From: [Clostridium] clostridioforme AGR2157
GTDB lineage: Bacteria; Bacillota; Clostridia; Lachnospirales; Lachnospiraceae
Direction of reading: 5' to 3'
Assembly (NCBI RefSeq): GCF_000424325.1
Contig: NZ_AUJR01000013.1
Span: 39,903 to 103,902 of the forward strand
Length of the DNA stretch: 64,000 nt
The first letter of the stretch is position 1. Every line of letters begins with the position of its first letter. This document shows, one piece after another, positions 35,704 through 45,027 of the stretch. Below the pieces are notes generated by a model that did not search any database, had not been told where the DNA came from, and worked only from the letters and a program-made list of their open reading frames with translations. The position numbers were made by a program, and so were the translations under genes.

Positions 35704-36278
35704 TCACATTCTCCTTGCATCTTATCTTTATTTGAGGAAATGACATCCTCTCCGAACACGGTCCTGCATAACATCACATATTCCTTGAAATACAGGTGGT
35801 CCTCCAACTCCTTCAGAGCATGGGCTATCCCCCAATAATACCGGGCATGCTTCCGCTTATCCTTCTCGTTAAACCGCTGCCATATGGCATCGCCCACCAC
35901 CAGATAATCTCTGGCCGTACAGCGCATATTGCTGAGCTTGTCCCCCAGAGCCAGTATCTTAATCTCCCTGGAAGCCGTGCAGAGATGCCTGACCGTACGG
36001 GTCTTTCGCTCCTGCCAGCTGCGGCTTTTATCTTCGCTCTCATCCACTACCAGATCCGCTACCCTGGGACCAAACGCGTCCTCCAGTTCTTCCCTGGTAA
36101 CTCCTGCATCCTCCATAACATCATGGAGCAGGGCTGCCGCAATGATTTCCTCATCATCCGTAAAGGCGGACACAATCACTGCCGTCTCCATGGGATGCGT
36201 GATGTACGGAATCTTCGTGCCCTTTCTGAAAGCTCCCTTGTGTGCTTTATCTGCAAACGCAGCCGCTTCTCCAATCAT
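35700..36278 (-). CDS. HD-domain hydrolase, small alarmone hydrolase-like
   Basis: 192 residues. The RelA/SpoT-type HD domain occupies about 5-150: AHKGAFRKGTKIPYITHP, the metal pair in ALLHDVMEDAG and LGDKLSNMR. There is no synthetase or TGS domain. Such stand-alone proteins can hydrolyse (p)ppGpp, but other nucleotide substrates are possible. It ends in a four-base overlap with the deacetylase start, implying co-translation. It is divergent from the repeat protein at 36489. Confidence 0.82.
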   Translation of the reverse strand: MIGEAAAFADKAHKGAFRKGTKIPYITHPMETAVIVSAFTDDEEIIAAALLHDVMEDAGVTREELEDAFGPRVADLVVDESEDKSRSWQERKTRTVRHLCTASREIKILALGDKLSNMRCTARDYLVVGDAIWQRFNEKDKRKHARYYWGIAHALKELEDHLYFKEYVMLCRTVFGEDVISSNKDKMQGECE

Positions 36279-36419
36279 AGGTCTAACTCCTTCTGTGATA
36301 GCACTATTTATATTCCTTATGTACCTCTCCTTTTGATGTCAGGAATCATACCTATCATACCATATTCAGCCGGCATTTTGAAGGGTATTGTGGAATCTTT
36401 GCCATTTTCCAAGTTAAAC

Positions 36420-36448
36420 TTGTAAGAAAAGAGAATTTCTGATATGCT
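36420..36448 (+). promoter_or_regulatory. Predicted promoter of the repeat membrane protein gene
   Basis: TTGTAA (36420-36425), 17 bp, TATGCT (36443-36448), 40 bp before the ATG, which has AAGGAGG nine bases upstream. Confidence 0.5.
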
Positions 36449-36488
36449 ATAGAAGTATTTTTTCCGCAATACTTAAGGAGGATAATTC

Positions 36489-37727
36489 ATGGATCGTCAT
36501 TCGTCATATTCGGCTCCCCGCAGCGAACGTGCTTCCGGTTCTTACGGCGGCAACCGCGGCAGGAGCAGTAAACGCAACACCTATAATAAACGTTCATGGA
36601 ACGATAACAGAAAACTGCATACCCTGGTATTCTACATACTTCCCTTTATTTTAATCAATCTGGTCATATTCATCCTGGCCACATCCACACCCAAGATAGA
36701 GTATGATGCGTCTGACACCAGGGATTACCGCAGCGTAGATATATCCATCCGCATACGTTCCCTTCTCCCTATACGCGAGATGAGCGTCACCATGGAATCC
36801 CAGCCCCTTGAAATGGAAAAGGAAAAGGGAGTCTACACAGCTACCCTGACCAACAACGGGACCCTGCAGATATATGTGAAGGGCTGGAACGGAATGTCTG
36901 CCAGACTGTCTGACACCATTCAAGCCCTGGACGATATGGCACCTACCATTCAGGAAGACTATGTGATGGAAAAAGGAATCCTTACCATCACGGCGGAGGA
37001 CAGCCAGTCAGGTATTAACTTTGATGCTGTCTATGCCACGGATGAAGATGAAAAGACCGTCAAACCCAGCCATATTAATAAAGAATCCGGAGAGATCACC
37101 TTCCCCATGGATACCCAGACCCTTGTGGTGTTTGTGGAGGATTACGCGGGCAATACCATAAAGAGCTCCTATACCAGCCTGAAGGACGGCTTAGACCTCA
37201 GCAACCGTGACACGGAATTCCCCTCAGACGGCACCAACGGCACTAATGGCAGAGGCTCCAAGGGATCCGGCACGGATAAGGAAACCAGTAAAGCCAAGGA
37301 ATCCACCAAGGCCAAGGAATCCACCAAAGCCAAGGAATCCACCAAGGCCAAGGATTCCACCAAAGCCAAGGAATCCACCAAGGCCAAGGAATCCACCAAG
37401 GCCAAGGACTCCACCAAGGCCAAGGAATCCACCAAGGCCAAGGATTCCGCCAATGCCAAGGAATCCACTAAAGCCAAAGAGACCACTAAGGCCGCAGAAA
37501 CCACCAAGGCGCAGGAATCAACTGCGGCAACAACGGCTGCCCTGTCTCCCGCCGTCCCGCAGGCACCATCGCACACTCAGGCATCACAGGCACCGTCGCC
37601 CACTCAGGCATCACAGGCACCGTCGCCCACTCAGGCATCACAGGCACCGTCGCCCACTCAGGCATCACAGGCACCGGCGCCTGATAACGGCTCGGGAGAT
37701 AACGTCACCATCGTACCCCTGGGCTGA
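36489..37727 (+). CDS. Membrane-anchored protein with KAKEST and QASQAPSPT repeats
   Basis: 412 residues. A basic, Ser/Arg-rich cytoplasmic tail (1-44) precedes one membrane segment (about 45-65, TLVFYILPFILINLVIFILA). An extracellular region of about 190 residues with two Ig-like-looking halves follows (MSVTMESQPLEMEKEKGVYT and ILTITAEDSQSGI). Then comes a stalk of about 13 units of KAKEST or variants (about 268-344) and four units of QASQAPSPT (about 358-398). The protein ends with an acidic NGSGDNVTIVPLG. There is no sorting signal or wall-binding domain. The function is unknown; the repeats look like a flexible spacer that could cross the wall. Confidence 0.78.
   Translation: MDRHSSYSAPRSERASGSYGGNRGRSSKRNTYNKRSWNDNRKLHTLVFYILPFILINLVIFILATSTPKIEYDASDTRDYRSVDISIRIRSLLPIREMSVTMESQPLEMEKEKGVYTATLTNNGTLQIYVKGWNGMSARLSDTIQALDDMAPTIQEDYVMEKGILTITAEDSQSGINFDAVYATDEDEKTVKPSHINKESGEITFPMDTQTLVVFVEDYAGNTIKSSYTSLKDGLDLSNRDTEFPSDGTNGTNGRGSKGSGTDKETSKAKESTKAKESTKAKESTKAKDSTKAKESTKAKESTKAKDSTKAKESTKAKDSANAKESTKAKETTKAAETTKAQESTAATTAALSPAVPQAPSHTQASQAPSPTQASQAPSPTQASQAPSPTQASQAPAPDNGSGDNVTIVPLG
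37290..37521 (+). repeat. 18-bp tandem repeat (KAKEST units)
   Basis: About 13 copies of an 18-bp unit near AAGGCCAAGGAATCCACC, with synonymous and a few coding changes. The unit is a multiple of three, so copy-number change would keep the frame. Confidence 0.9.
37560..37680 (+). repeat. 27-bp tandem repeat (QASQAPSPT units)
   Basis: Four to five copies of a 27-bp unit containing CACTCAGGCATCACAGGCAC. Three copies are nearly identical, suggesting recent expansion. Confidence 0.9.
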
Positions 37728-37764
37728 CACTTATCTGAGTCTATCTGTAAAATATCAATTCAAT

Positions 37765-37807
37765 AATAAGACCATGACTCCCTGCACGGAACCATGGTCT
37801 TATTTTT
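37765..37807 (+). terminator. Terminator between convergent genes
   Basis: AATAAGACCATG (37765-37776) pairs with CATGGTCTTATT (37793-37804), followed by TTT on the plus strand. On the minus strand the run is TTATTG, so it mainly serves the repeat protein gene. Confidence 0.85.
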
Positions 37808-37843
37808 ACTCAATATTCTATTCCATATTTTATCCAAATCCTG

Positions 37844-38863
37844 TCACTGTCTTCCCGCATCCATGATATCGTCAATGATATCCACATATTCAGAACAGTA
37901 TTTTTCGTACATAGGGGCCGCGGCTTCCTGGAACCGTTCTTTTTCCCTGGCATCCAGTTCCGTCACCACGCAGCCTGCTCTCCTGACCCTGTCTTCTGAG
38001 GTCTTCTCACGCTCAGCCCACAATTCACGCTCATACAGAGCCGATTCCTGGGCACAGTCCCGTATAATGTTCCTGTATTCCTCCGGCAGCTTATCCCAGG
38101 TGGACTGGGCTGCCAGCTGAAGCTCCGGAACCCTGTTGTGTTCGTCCAGGGTGAAATATTTGGCCACCTCATAATGCCTGGTGGACTCATAAGAAGGCCA
38201 GTTGTTCTCGGCCCCGTCTATCACCCCTGTCTGCAGGCCTGAATATACATCCCCAAAAGCCATGGGCACCGGCGCGGCCCCCAGAGCCTGAATCGTATCC
38301 ATCATCAGTTCAGATTCCTGGACCCTGATTTTAAGTCCCTTCATGTCGTCCAGGGACTCAATGGGCCTGGCCGTACTGTAGAAATTACGGGCGCCCGCAT
38401 CATACCAGGACAGCGGCACCAGGCTGGAACCGCCGAAGGAATTCATGAAATCCGTGCCAATCGGCCCCTCCAGCACCTTCCACATGTGCTCCCGCCCCGT
38501 ATACAGATAGGGCATCTGAAGTACATTCAGCTTGGGCACGAACTCGGCAAGGGGCGACAGGGATACCCTGGCAAAATCCACACCGCCAAACTGCAGCTGT
38601 TCAATAACCGTTTTCTCGTCTCCGAGAACACCGCCGGCATTGACCTGTATCTCCACCCTGCCCCCGGTCTTTTCATATACCAGCTCTGCAAATTTATAAG
38701 CTCCCTGGGTGGTGGGATAATCCTCCGCCTGATTCTCAGCATATGTCAGGACGAACTCCGGAACTGTCTTCTGTGCCGTACCGTCCTTACCGCTGCCTGC
38801 GCAGGATGCGGCCAGAATCATGACAGCGGCGCAGGCCATCAGGTAAATCACATTTTTTCTCAA
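37844..38863 (-). CDS. TRAP transporter substrate-binding lipoprotein (DctP), second copy
   Basis: 339 residues of the DctP/TRAP SBP family. The lipoprotein signal ends MILAASC (Cys21). Family features include RVQESELMMDTIQALGAAPV and FGDVYSGLQTGVIDGAENN, with the conserved Arg for a carboxylate ligand. It is separated from the TRAP permease genes by the YcxB-like gene and differs clearly from the DctP at 41415-42533. It may serve the same permease with another organic acid. Confidence 0.9.
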   Translation of the reverse strand: MRKNVIYLMACAAVMILAASCAGSGKDGTAQKTVPEFVLTYAENQAEDYPTTQGAYKFAELVYEKTGGRVEIQVNAGGVLGDEKTVIEQLQFGGVDFARVSLSPLAEFVPKLNVLQMPYLYTGREHMWKVLEGPIGTDFMNSFGGSSLVPLSWYDAGARNFYSTARPIESLDDMKGLKIRVQESELMMDTIQALGAAPVPMAFGDVYSGLQTGVIDGAENNWPSYESTRHYEVAKYFTLDEHNRVPELQLAAQSTWDKLPEEYRNIIRDCAQESALYERELWAEREKTSEDRVRRAGCVVTELDAREKERFQEAAAPMYEKYCSEYVDIIDDIMDAGRQ

Positions 38864-38930
38864 GCAGCCGTCCCTCCCTTCGGATATATCATACCCCAGT
38901 TACCAGACCCGGTCAAGGCAGGCCTTTCCT

Positions 38931-39416
38931 TTAATTATGCACAGTCCTGCCTTCCACCTTTGAGGCGGCATAACGGTAAAATTCTTCTTTCTCATTTCCA
39001 AGCACACGGTTTGTAAATACAAATCCATGGGTGGTATCGCTGAATACGATAATCATGGCAGGTTTCCTGGATATCCGTTTCACAGACTTCCACGGCAAAT
39101 CTGATGTATCATTTCCCACCCGAATGTGAAGCCCATTGTCGTCAATGGTAACCTGGGTGTCCTGGGTAATCCCCGCCGCCTGTTTTTTTGCCTTGGCATA
39201 AATCATCAGCGGCTGAATGACTGTAAAAAGGCAGCAACCCAGAACGATGAGGCACCTCATGAGTCCCTGGGCCTGGTCCCACCTGGAAAATCCCAGTGCA
39301 AAGGCCGCCACTGTAAATATGATATTGCAAAGTCCTGCCAGAGAACCGTATATATAATACATGGAAAGCTGCCATAAATCCCGCGCCGTTGTCCTGTATG
39401 TGTATGTGTATCTCAT
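38931..39416 (-). CDS. YcxB-like membrane protein
   Basis: 161 residues. Two membrane segments (about 20-42 and 52-72) are followed by the YcxB-like C-terminal domain (about 85-150) with VTIDDNGLHIRVGN and DLPWKSVKRISRKPAMIIVF. The role is unknown. It lies inside the TRAP region but is not typical of TRAP operons. Confidence 0.75.
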   Translation of the reverse strand: MRYTYTYRTTARDLWQLSMYYIYGSLAGLCNIIFTVAAFALGFSRWDQAQGLMRCLIVLGCCLFTVIQPLMIYAKAKKQAAGITQDTQVTIDDNGLHIRVGNDTSDLPWKSVKRISRKPAMIIVFSDTTHGFVFTNRVLGNEKEEFYRYAASKVEGRTVHN

Positions 39417-39451
39417 TCATATGCTCCTTGTGCGGATGTCCTGAATCTTAA

Positions 39452-39478
39452 CAGAGTGGCGACAGGGCCGCCACTCTG
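39452..39478. promoter_or_regulatory. Perfect hairpin after dctM
   Basis: CAGAGTGGCG (39452-39461) and CGCCACTCTG (39469-39478) form a 10-bp stem with a 7-nt loop in the dctM/YcxB gap. There is no T-run on either strand, so it may protect the mRNA 3' end more than terminate. Confidence 0.6.
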
Positions 39479-39522
39479 AGATTTCATTATAACACGAAAA
39501 ACGATTTTCCCGTATCCAGTAA

Positions 39523-40818
39523 TTAATGGGCCAGTACAGATGGAAGCCACATGCTGACAGACGGAATAAAGGTAATCAGCAGCAGAGTAATAATCATACA
39601 CAGGTAGAATGGAAGCGTAGCCTTAACCACCCGCTCCATAGGCACCTTGGAAACCGCAGAGCCAATGAAAAGAACTGCACCAACAGGAGGTGTCAGAAGT
39701 CCGATACCGCAGTTAAGCACTACCATGATACCAAACTGAATCGGGTCCAGACCGATGGATGTTGCGATGGGAAGCAGGATGGGGGTTGCAATCAGGATGA
39801 TTGGCGCCATATCCATGATACATCCAAGTACCAGAAGAATCAGGTTCAGCAGCAGGGCCAGAAGAATGGGGTTATTGGTCATGCCTGTGATTGCGCTGGC
39901 AGCCAGATCAGGCACATGCAGCTGGGTCAGGCAGTATCCGAAAATACTGGATGTGGCAATCAGAATCATTACGATAGACAGGGTGTCCACGCTGTCTCCC
40001 AGTACTCTCCAGACTCCCTTCCAGTCCAGTCCCTTGTAGATAAACACGCTGACAATCAGGCTGTAGATAACAGCAACCGCTGCGGACTCTGTGGCCGTAA
40101 ACACGCCTCCTACCACGCCAAATACAACTATCAGCACAGCTGCCAGTGCCCAGAAGGAAACACTCAGCTGCTTAATCAGGTTGATGATGCTGAACTTCTC
40201 GCCCTTCGGGTAATTGCGCTTAACGGAAATGATATAGGATCCTATCATCAGCGTTACGGCCAGCAGTGCTCCAGGAATATATCCTGCCAGGAAAAGGCTT
40301 CCCACGGATATGCCGCCTGCCGTGGTGGCATAGATGACCATATTGTGGCTGGGAGGCACCAGCAGTCCCTCACAGGATGAGGTAATGGTTACAGCTGTTG
40401 AGAAATCGTCATCGTATCCCTGGTCCACCATCATGGGAATCAGGATGGAGCCAAGGGAAGCCGTATCTGCTGATGCGGAACCTGAGATACCGCCAAAGAA
40501 GTAGGAAGCGACAATATTAACCATTGCCATGCCGCCCCGCATCCAGCCAACACATGCATTGGCCAGTGCAATCAGCTTTTCGGAAATACCGCCTGAACCC
40601 ATCAGGCATCCCATGGTGATAAAGAAAGGAACTGCCATCAGGCTGAAGGAGCTGATGCCCTTTACCATCTGCTGGCAGATGGTGGTCAGGTTATGTCCCT
40701 GGAACAGAAGGCAGAACACAGATGAAAGCGCCACCGCATAGGCGATGGGAAAACGCAGGAATACCATCAGGAAGAAACTGCCCAGCAAAACCAGAATTGC
40801 CATGCTATTTGCATCCAT
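39523..40818 (-). CDS. dctM: TRAP transporter large permease (DctM)
   Basis: 431 residues and about 12 membrane segments. Family motifs include GGISGSASADTASLGSILIP and a C-terminal NCGIGLLTPPVGAVLF. It is the ion-coupled channel for the substrate delivered by DctP. Its start overlaps the end of dctQ. Confidence 0.95.
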   Translation of the reverse strand: MDANSMAILVLLGSFFLMVFLRFPIAYAVALSSVFCLLFQGHNLTTICQQMVKGISSFSLMAVPFFITMGCLMGSGGISEKLIALANACVGWMRGGMAMVNIVASYFFGGISGSASADTASLGSILIPMMVDQGYDDDFSTAVTITSSCEGLLVPPSHNMVIYATTAGGISVGSLFLAGYIPGALLAVTLMIGSYIISVKRNYPKGEKFSIINLIKQLSVSFWALAAVLIVVFGVVGGVFTATESAAVAVIYSLIVSVFIYKGLDWKGVWRVLGDSVDTLSIVMILIATSSIFGYCLTQLHVPDLAASAITGMTNNPILLALLLNLILLVLGCIMDMAPIILIATPILLPIATSIGLDPIQFGIMVVLNCGIGLLTPPVGAVLFIGSAVSKVPMERVVKATLPFYLCMIITLLLITFIPSVSMWLPSVLAH

Positions 40819-41342
40819 TACTCCATCCCCTCCTTTACAAAGAAGCTCTTAACATGATTATATAATGCCTCTACTTCGAAAACCAGCATGGCCACGCCGG
40901 CCAGAGGCACCGGGAAATACATCCAGAACCTGGAGACCTTAGGCATGCTCACATATGTACCCTTTGAGCCGATTCCCGTGGCATACTTCCAGCCCACCGT
41001 AATCATAATGACTGCAAGCACAAGCACTGCCAGGTCTGCGATGATATCCAGGCTTCTTACCAGCTTGGGGGGCAGATACCGGTCAAACGCGGTCATGCGT
41101 ATATGGGCGCCCCTTCTGATGGCAAGAGCTGCCGAAAGCACTGCCATATAGGACATACAGGTCAGAACTACCTCTTCACTCCACGCAGGGTCGGGAATGA
41201 ACGAAATGTACCTTCCTGCCACAGCCATGCTTGTGATAAGGATATCCACTACCAGAAGCAGCTTGCAAAGGAACAGTACGGCCCTGTATGTCATATCATA
41301 TGCAGGCCTGATTTTATCAATCTTTTGAAATATTACAGGCAT
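40818..41342 (-). CDS. dctQ: TRAP transporter small permease (DctQ)
   Basis: About 174 residues and four membrane segments, with the typical WSEEVVLTCMSYMAVLSAALAIRRGAHI-like second-helix region. I choose ATG 41342, eight bases after AAGGGG; a frame ten codons longer would begin inside the hairpin of 41365-41400. It overlaps dctM at the end. Confidence 0.92.
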   Translation of the reverse strand: MPVIFQKIDKIRPAYDMTYRAVLFLCKLLLVVDILITSMAVAGRYISFIPDPAWSEEVVLTCMSYMAVLSAALAIRRGAHIRMTAFDRYLPPKLVRSLDIIADLAVLVLAVIMITVGWKYATGIGSKGTYVSMPKVSRFWMYFPVPLAGVAMLVFEVEALYNHVKSFFVKEGME

Positions 41343-41364
41343 ATTGATTCCCCTTTCAAGAACT

Positions 41365-41400
41365 ACAGGCACAGAGTTTATTCATTTGCCCTGTGCCTGT
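41365..41400 (-). promoter_or_regulatory. Hairpin between dctP and dctQ
   Basis: ACAGGCACAG (41365-41374) pairs perfectly with CTGTGCCTGT (41391-41400), with a 16-nt loop and no T-run. It sits between the binding-protein gene and the permease genes, as in the sugar ABC operon. Confidence 0.7.
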
Positions 41401-41414
41401 CTGATTGCCGTTTA

Positions 41415-42533
41415 TTATTTGTTCATGTCAAGAATCTGCTGATACAGTTCAGCCTGGTCCTTTGTAGAAGACTCGATGATGTCTTTACAAGCATCCTGCC
41501 ATGGCTTGATATCAGGAACCTCAACCACGTTGACACCCTCAGCCTTCAAAGCATCAAGAACCTCATTTTCCTTATCCTCGGAAATAGTTCTGTTGAACTG
41601 AGATGCAACCTTGCCGGCTTCCACCAGGATGTTCTGCTGCTCTTCTGTCAGCTTATCCCAAGCTTCATCCGTGATGATAACCTGGATTGCGCCCAGTGTA
41701 TGGCCGTCCAGAATCAGGTTTGGAGCAACTTCCTGGAATGCGTTGGACTTGTAATTAGCGATTGGCTGCTCAGCACCGTCCACAACACCGGTCTGAAGCG
41801 CGGAGTACAGTTCGTTGAAGGAAACAACCGTTGGGCTTGCGCCAAGGCCTTCTACCATACCGTTCATAATCGGGTCATTGGACACACGCAGCTTCATGCC
41901 CTTTAAGTCGTCTAAGCCCTTAACCTCCTTAACTGTGAAGAAGTGACGGAAGCCTTCCTCGCCGTAGTACAGGCCTCTTACGCCAAGTCCGTTGTCATGC
42001 GGTTCAATGAGGAACTCAGGAGCCAGCTCGCTGTCAGCAAACTTCCAGAAGTGGTCACGGTTTGCAAATGTATAAGGAATGGACAGAAGCACGGACTTCT
42101 CAGCGCCGTAGCTTGTCAGGGCAAATGCGGAAATACGGGAAATATCAATGGTGCCTCCGCCGCCCAGCATGGTATCCAGAACGTCGTTCTCCGAACCAAG
42201 TACACCGCTGGCCTGCAGGTCAATCTTAATCTTGCCGCCGGACATCTCCTCAACGGTCTCCTTAAACTTAGAATCGGTCTGTCCAACAATGGTATCCAGT
42301 GGGTTAACCTCTGCCATAACCAGGGTAACCTCCGGCATGTCGCTGGTATCAGCTGCTGCTTCGGTCTTAGCCTCCTCGGCAGCATCCCCCTCTGTCTTTG
42401 CGGCCTCTGCAGGTGCCTCAGTTGCTGCGGGAGCTGCTGTGGTTGCTGTATCAGGGCTCTTTAAGCCACAGCCTGCCAGGGAACCAGCTACCATTGCTGC
42501 ACATAATGCGGTACTAATCCATCTTTTTTTCAT
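41415..42533 (-). CDS. dctP: TRAP transporter substrate-binding lipoprotein (DctP)
   Basis: About 372 residues from ATG 42533, which has AGGAGG nine bases upstream; the longer frame to 42575 would bury the signal. The lipobox LAGC is followed by an Ala/Thr/Glu-rich linker of about 50 residues. The SBP core has LRVSNDPIMNGMVEGLGASP and FNELYSALQTGVVDGAEQP. It is the first gene of dctP-dctQ-dctM. The kinase/regulator pair directly upstream on the same strand probably controls it. Confidence 0.94.
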   Translation of the reverse strand: MKKRWISTALCAAMVAGSLAGCGLKSPDTATTAAPAATEAPAEAAKTEGDAAEEAKTEAAADTSDMPEVTLVMAEVNPLDTIVGQTDSKFKETVEEMSGGKIKIDLQASGVLGSENDVLDTMLGGGGTIDISRISAFALTSYGAEKSVLLSIPYTFANRDHFWKFADSELAPEFLIEPHDNGLGVRGLYYGEEGFRHFFTVKEVKGLDDLKGMKLRVSNDPIMNGMVEGLGASPTVVSFNELYSALQTGVVDGAEQPIANYKSNAFQEVAPNLILDGHTLGAIQVIITDEAWDKLTEEQQNILVEAGKVASQFNRTISEDKENEVLDALKAEGVNVVEVPDIKPWQDACKDIIESSTKDQAELYQQILDMNK

Positions 42534-42722
42534 GAAACGTGTCCTCCTCTTAATACCTTTTTCATGCTTTCGCATAATTTTTTATGTTTTCTTAACGCTT
42601 ATTTTATTATAAGAGTATTTCACGTTTCTGAACATAGTAAATTTTTGTGAATCATAGTAGTATTTTAACTTGTTTATCATATCCATTTATGCAAAATTAC
42701 ATATATCATCTTTATACAATCT

Positions 42723-43514
42723 TTATCCCTTCTGGAAAACAGACAATCTGTATTCCGTGGGACTCTGACCCGTTATGCGCTTGAACACCTTTGCAAAGTA
42801 ATTGGAATCGCCATAGCCCACTGCTCTTCCAATCTCCTTCACATTGACCGTTGGCTGTCCCAGCATCTTCTTGGCCTCCTTTATCCGGAACTGTGTCAGG
42901 TAGGATGTGAAATTCTGGTCGAAACACTGCTTGAACAGCTTGCAGAAATAAGCCTCTGAATAATTCATGGCCCTTGCGGCATCCTGCATGGAAATGTCAA
43001 ACATATAATTCTCATGTATGTACTGGCTGATTAATGACGTAACCTTAGACAGACGGGCATGTCCTCCGTCCTCCGGCTCCTCTGTGTCCGGCGGCGCGGG
43101 AATCTCATTTTCATCCTCATCCCCTTCACCCTGCCGGTGCTGCCCTGCAATATGCATGGCCTCCTCCACCACCAGCATCAGTTCCTCCTCGTCGTAAGGC
43201 TTCAGAAGATAATCCAGGGCCCTTACCGTGATGGCCTTTTTTGCATAGGAGAACTCGTCAAATGCTGTCAGGAATATGATGCAGCAGTCCTTGTCCGCCT
43301 GCCGAATCCGCTGGGCAGCTTCTATGCCGTTTATGCCCGGCATCTCAATATCCAGAATAACAATCTGTATCTTCTCCTCCTCATAGATTTTAAGGGCTTC
43401 CCTGCCGTTGGCTGCCTGGAATATCCGGCATCTGTCCCCCAGATTTTTCTGCAGCGTCTTATAAAGGACCTGTCTCTCAATCATCTCATCATCCGCAATC
43501 AGTAAACGTAACAT
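42723..43514 (-). CDS. Response regulator with AraC-type HTH, TRAP locus
   Basis: About 263 residues from ATG 43514, just after GGGGGGAG. The receiver domain begins MLRLLIADDEMIERQ and has the phosphorylated Asp in IVILDIEMPGINGIEA. An acidic linker precedes two C-terminal AraC helix-turn-helix units (DAARAMNYSEAYFCKLFKQ and IGRAVGYGDSNYFAKVFKR). It is shorter than the YesN protein at 2555, lacking the long middle domain. Its gene follows the kinase gene by 10 bp and precedes dctP by 189 bp, which suggests control of the TRAP operon. Confidence 0.93.
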   Translation of the reverse strand: MLRLLIADDEMIERQVLYKTLQKNLGDRCRIFQAANGREALKIYEEEKIQIVILDIEMPGINGIEAAQRIRQADKDCCIIFLTAFDEFSYAKKAITVRALDYLLKPYDEEELMLVVEEAMHIAGQHRQGEGDEDENEIPAPPDTEEPEDGGHARLSKVTSLISQYIHENYMFDISMQDAARAMNYSEAYFCKLFKQCFDQNFTSYLTQFRIKEAKKMLGQPTVNVKEIGRAVGYGDSNYFAKVFKRITGQSPTEYRLSVFQKG

Positions 43515-43524
43515 TGGCTCCCCC

Positions 43525-45027
43525 CTAAATCTTCTGATAGTCCTCTTCCCGGGCGGCAGGCAGGATAATCTGTACCACGGTCCCCTTGCCTGCACTGCTG
43601 TAGATTCTCAAATCCCCCTCCTCATACATGGATTTAATCCTCTGATATATATTCCCCAGCCCAATGCCCACCCTGGCTGTCCGATGCCCATTAAGTGCAT
43701 CCATAAGCCGTTTCAGCGTCTCTTTATCCATACCAACGCCGGTGTCAGCCAGGGAAATGACTATCTTATCCTTCTGTTTCCATATCCTTAAAAATATCCG
43801 TCCCCCCTCTTCCTTCCTGGCTATGCCGTGTATGATGGCATTTTCCACCAGCGGCTGAAGGGTAAAGGCCGGTATCATAGTCTCGCTGCCGTCCACCTCC
43901 AGCCGGAAGTCATGACTGATACGGCTGCCAAAACGCATCTGCTGTATGTACATATAGTCCTGCACCACCTTAAGCTCCTGGTCCAGAGGCACAATCTGCT
44001 CTGAGGTCTTAAGATTATAGCGGAAGAGATTTCCCAGGCTGGATATCATCCGCTCAGTTGTCTGGGCTTCCTCCAGTTTTGCCATGCAGGATATCATATT
44101 CAGAGTATTAAACAGGAAATGCGGATTAATCTGGCTCTTAAGAAGTTCCAGGCGGGCTGCGTCCAGACGTTTCTCCATCTCGATACGCTCCACCTCCTCC
44201 TTATGAAGGCGCTCCGCCATCTCATTTTTCTCCTTCAGGGTATTGATATACCCCTCTGTGGCATGTTTCATCTTATTAAATGCCTGGACCAGCTCTCCCA
44301 TCTCATCCCGGTTCTCCACCACCAGGTCCTCGCCCCCGAAATCATTTCTGGCTATCTCCCTGGAACTGTGGGCCAGCTTTACCATAGGGGCAATCAGGGT
44401 ATTGGACAGAAGCTTGGTCAGGCAGATGACCGTAATAATCATCAGGACGGAACAGGCCATAATCATGTAGGGAAGGTCATAGAGGAGAGGGACCTTTTCC
44501 TGATAGCTGCGCTTTCCCTCCTTCAGGGTGGACTGCATCAGCCTTCTGGCATAAGTCTGCAGATAACCCTGCATTCCATATACCCTGTACAATTGCATCA
44601 CAAATCCGTCATCCGACTGGTCCATGTGAAGGACCTGGTCCCGGAAATACTGGTAGCCTTCATAGCCATTCTTAATATTCCACGTCCTGGCATACCGCTC
44701 TGGTCCAATGACATCATAGTCAAAGGGCAGGGCGTCTATACTGCTCTCCGTCTTAAAACAGGCCAGCCTGTATTGCTTTGCATTCTCCCAGGACCGCTCC
44801 CTCACATAGAGTTCAAAGGCATCCGCTTCCTGCTCCATGGACTCCTGCACATCATAGCAGAGGGAATTGTCATTGAGTATCACGTTAAAACTCTCCAGGG
44901 AGAAATTCATGACCAGCATATTAAAGGCAATGGACAGACCCATCACCAAAATGACAACGACGGAAAATGCACCCAGCTTTTTTTTCAACGATATTGAAAG
45001 CCACTGATTTTTAATATAAGAAAACAT
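43525..45027 (-). CDS. Sensor histidine kinase, YesM type, TRAP locus
   Basis: About 500 residues from ATG 45027; a GTG six codons upstream is possible. Membrane segments lie near residues 20-42 and 190-212, with an extracytoplasmic helical sensor between them. HAMP lies near 212-265. The kinase has SQINPHFLFNTLNMI (phospho-His) and an ATPase domain with PLVENAIIHGI and LADTGVGM. It likely senses the organic acid carried by the TRAP system. Confidence 0.92.
   Translation of the reverse strand: MFSYIKNQWLSISLKKKLGAFSVVVILVMGLSIAFNMLVMNFSLESFNVILNDNSLCYDVQESMEQEADAFELYVRERSWENAKQYRLACFKTESSIDALPFDYDVIGPERYARTWNIKNGYEGYQYFRDQVLHMDQSDDGFVMQLYRVYGMQGYLQTYARRLMQSTLKEGKRSYQEKVPLLYDLPYMIMACSVLMIITVICLTKLLSNTLIAPMVKLAHSSREIARNDFGGEDLVVENRDEMGELVQAFNKMKHATEGYINTLKEKNEMAERLHKEEVERIEMEKRLDAARLELLKSQINPHFLFNTLNMISCMAKLEEAQTTERMISSLGNLFRYNLKTSEQIVPLDQELKVVQDYMYIQQMRFGSRISHDFRLEVDGSETMIPAFTLQPLVENAIIHGIARKEEGGRIFLRIWKQKDKIVISLADTGVGMDKETLKRLMDALNGHRTARVGIGLGNIYQRIKSMYEEGDLRIYSSAGKGTVVQIILPAAREEDYQKI

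Noticed and set aside
37290..37680. Regular short repeats that could suggest a CRISPR array
   Set aside because: The units are 18 and 27 bp without unique spacers, translate in frame and belong to the membrane protein.
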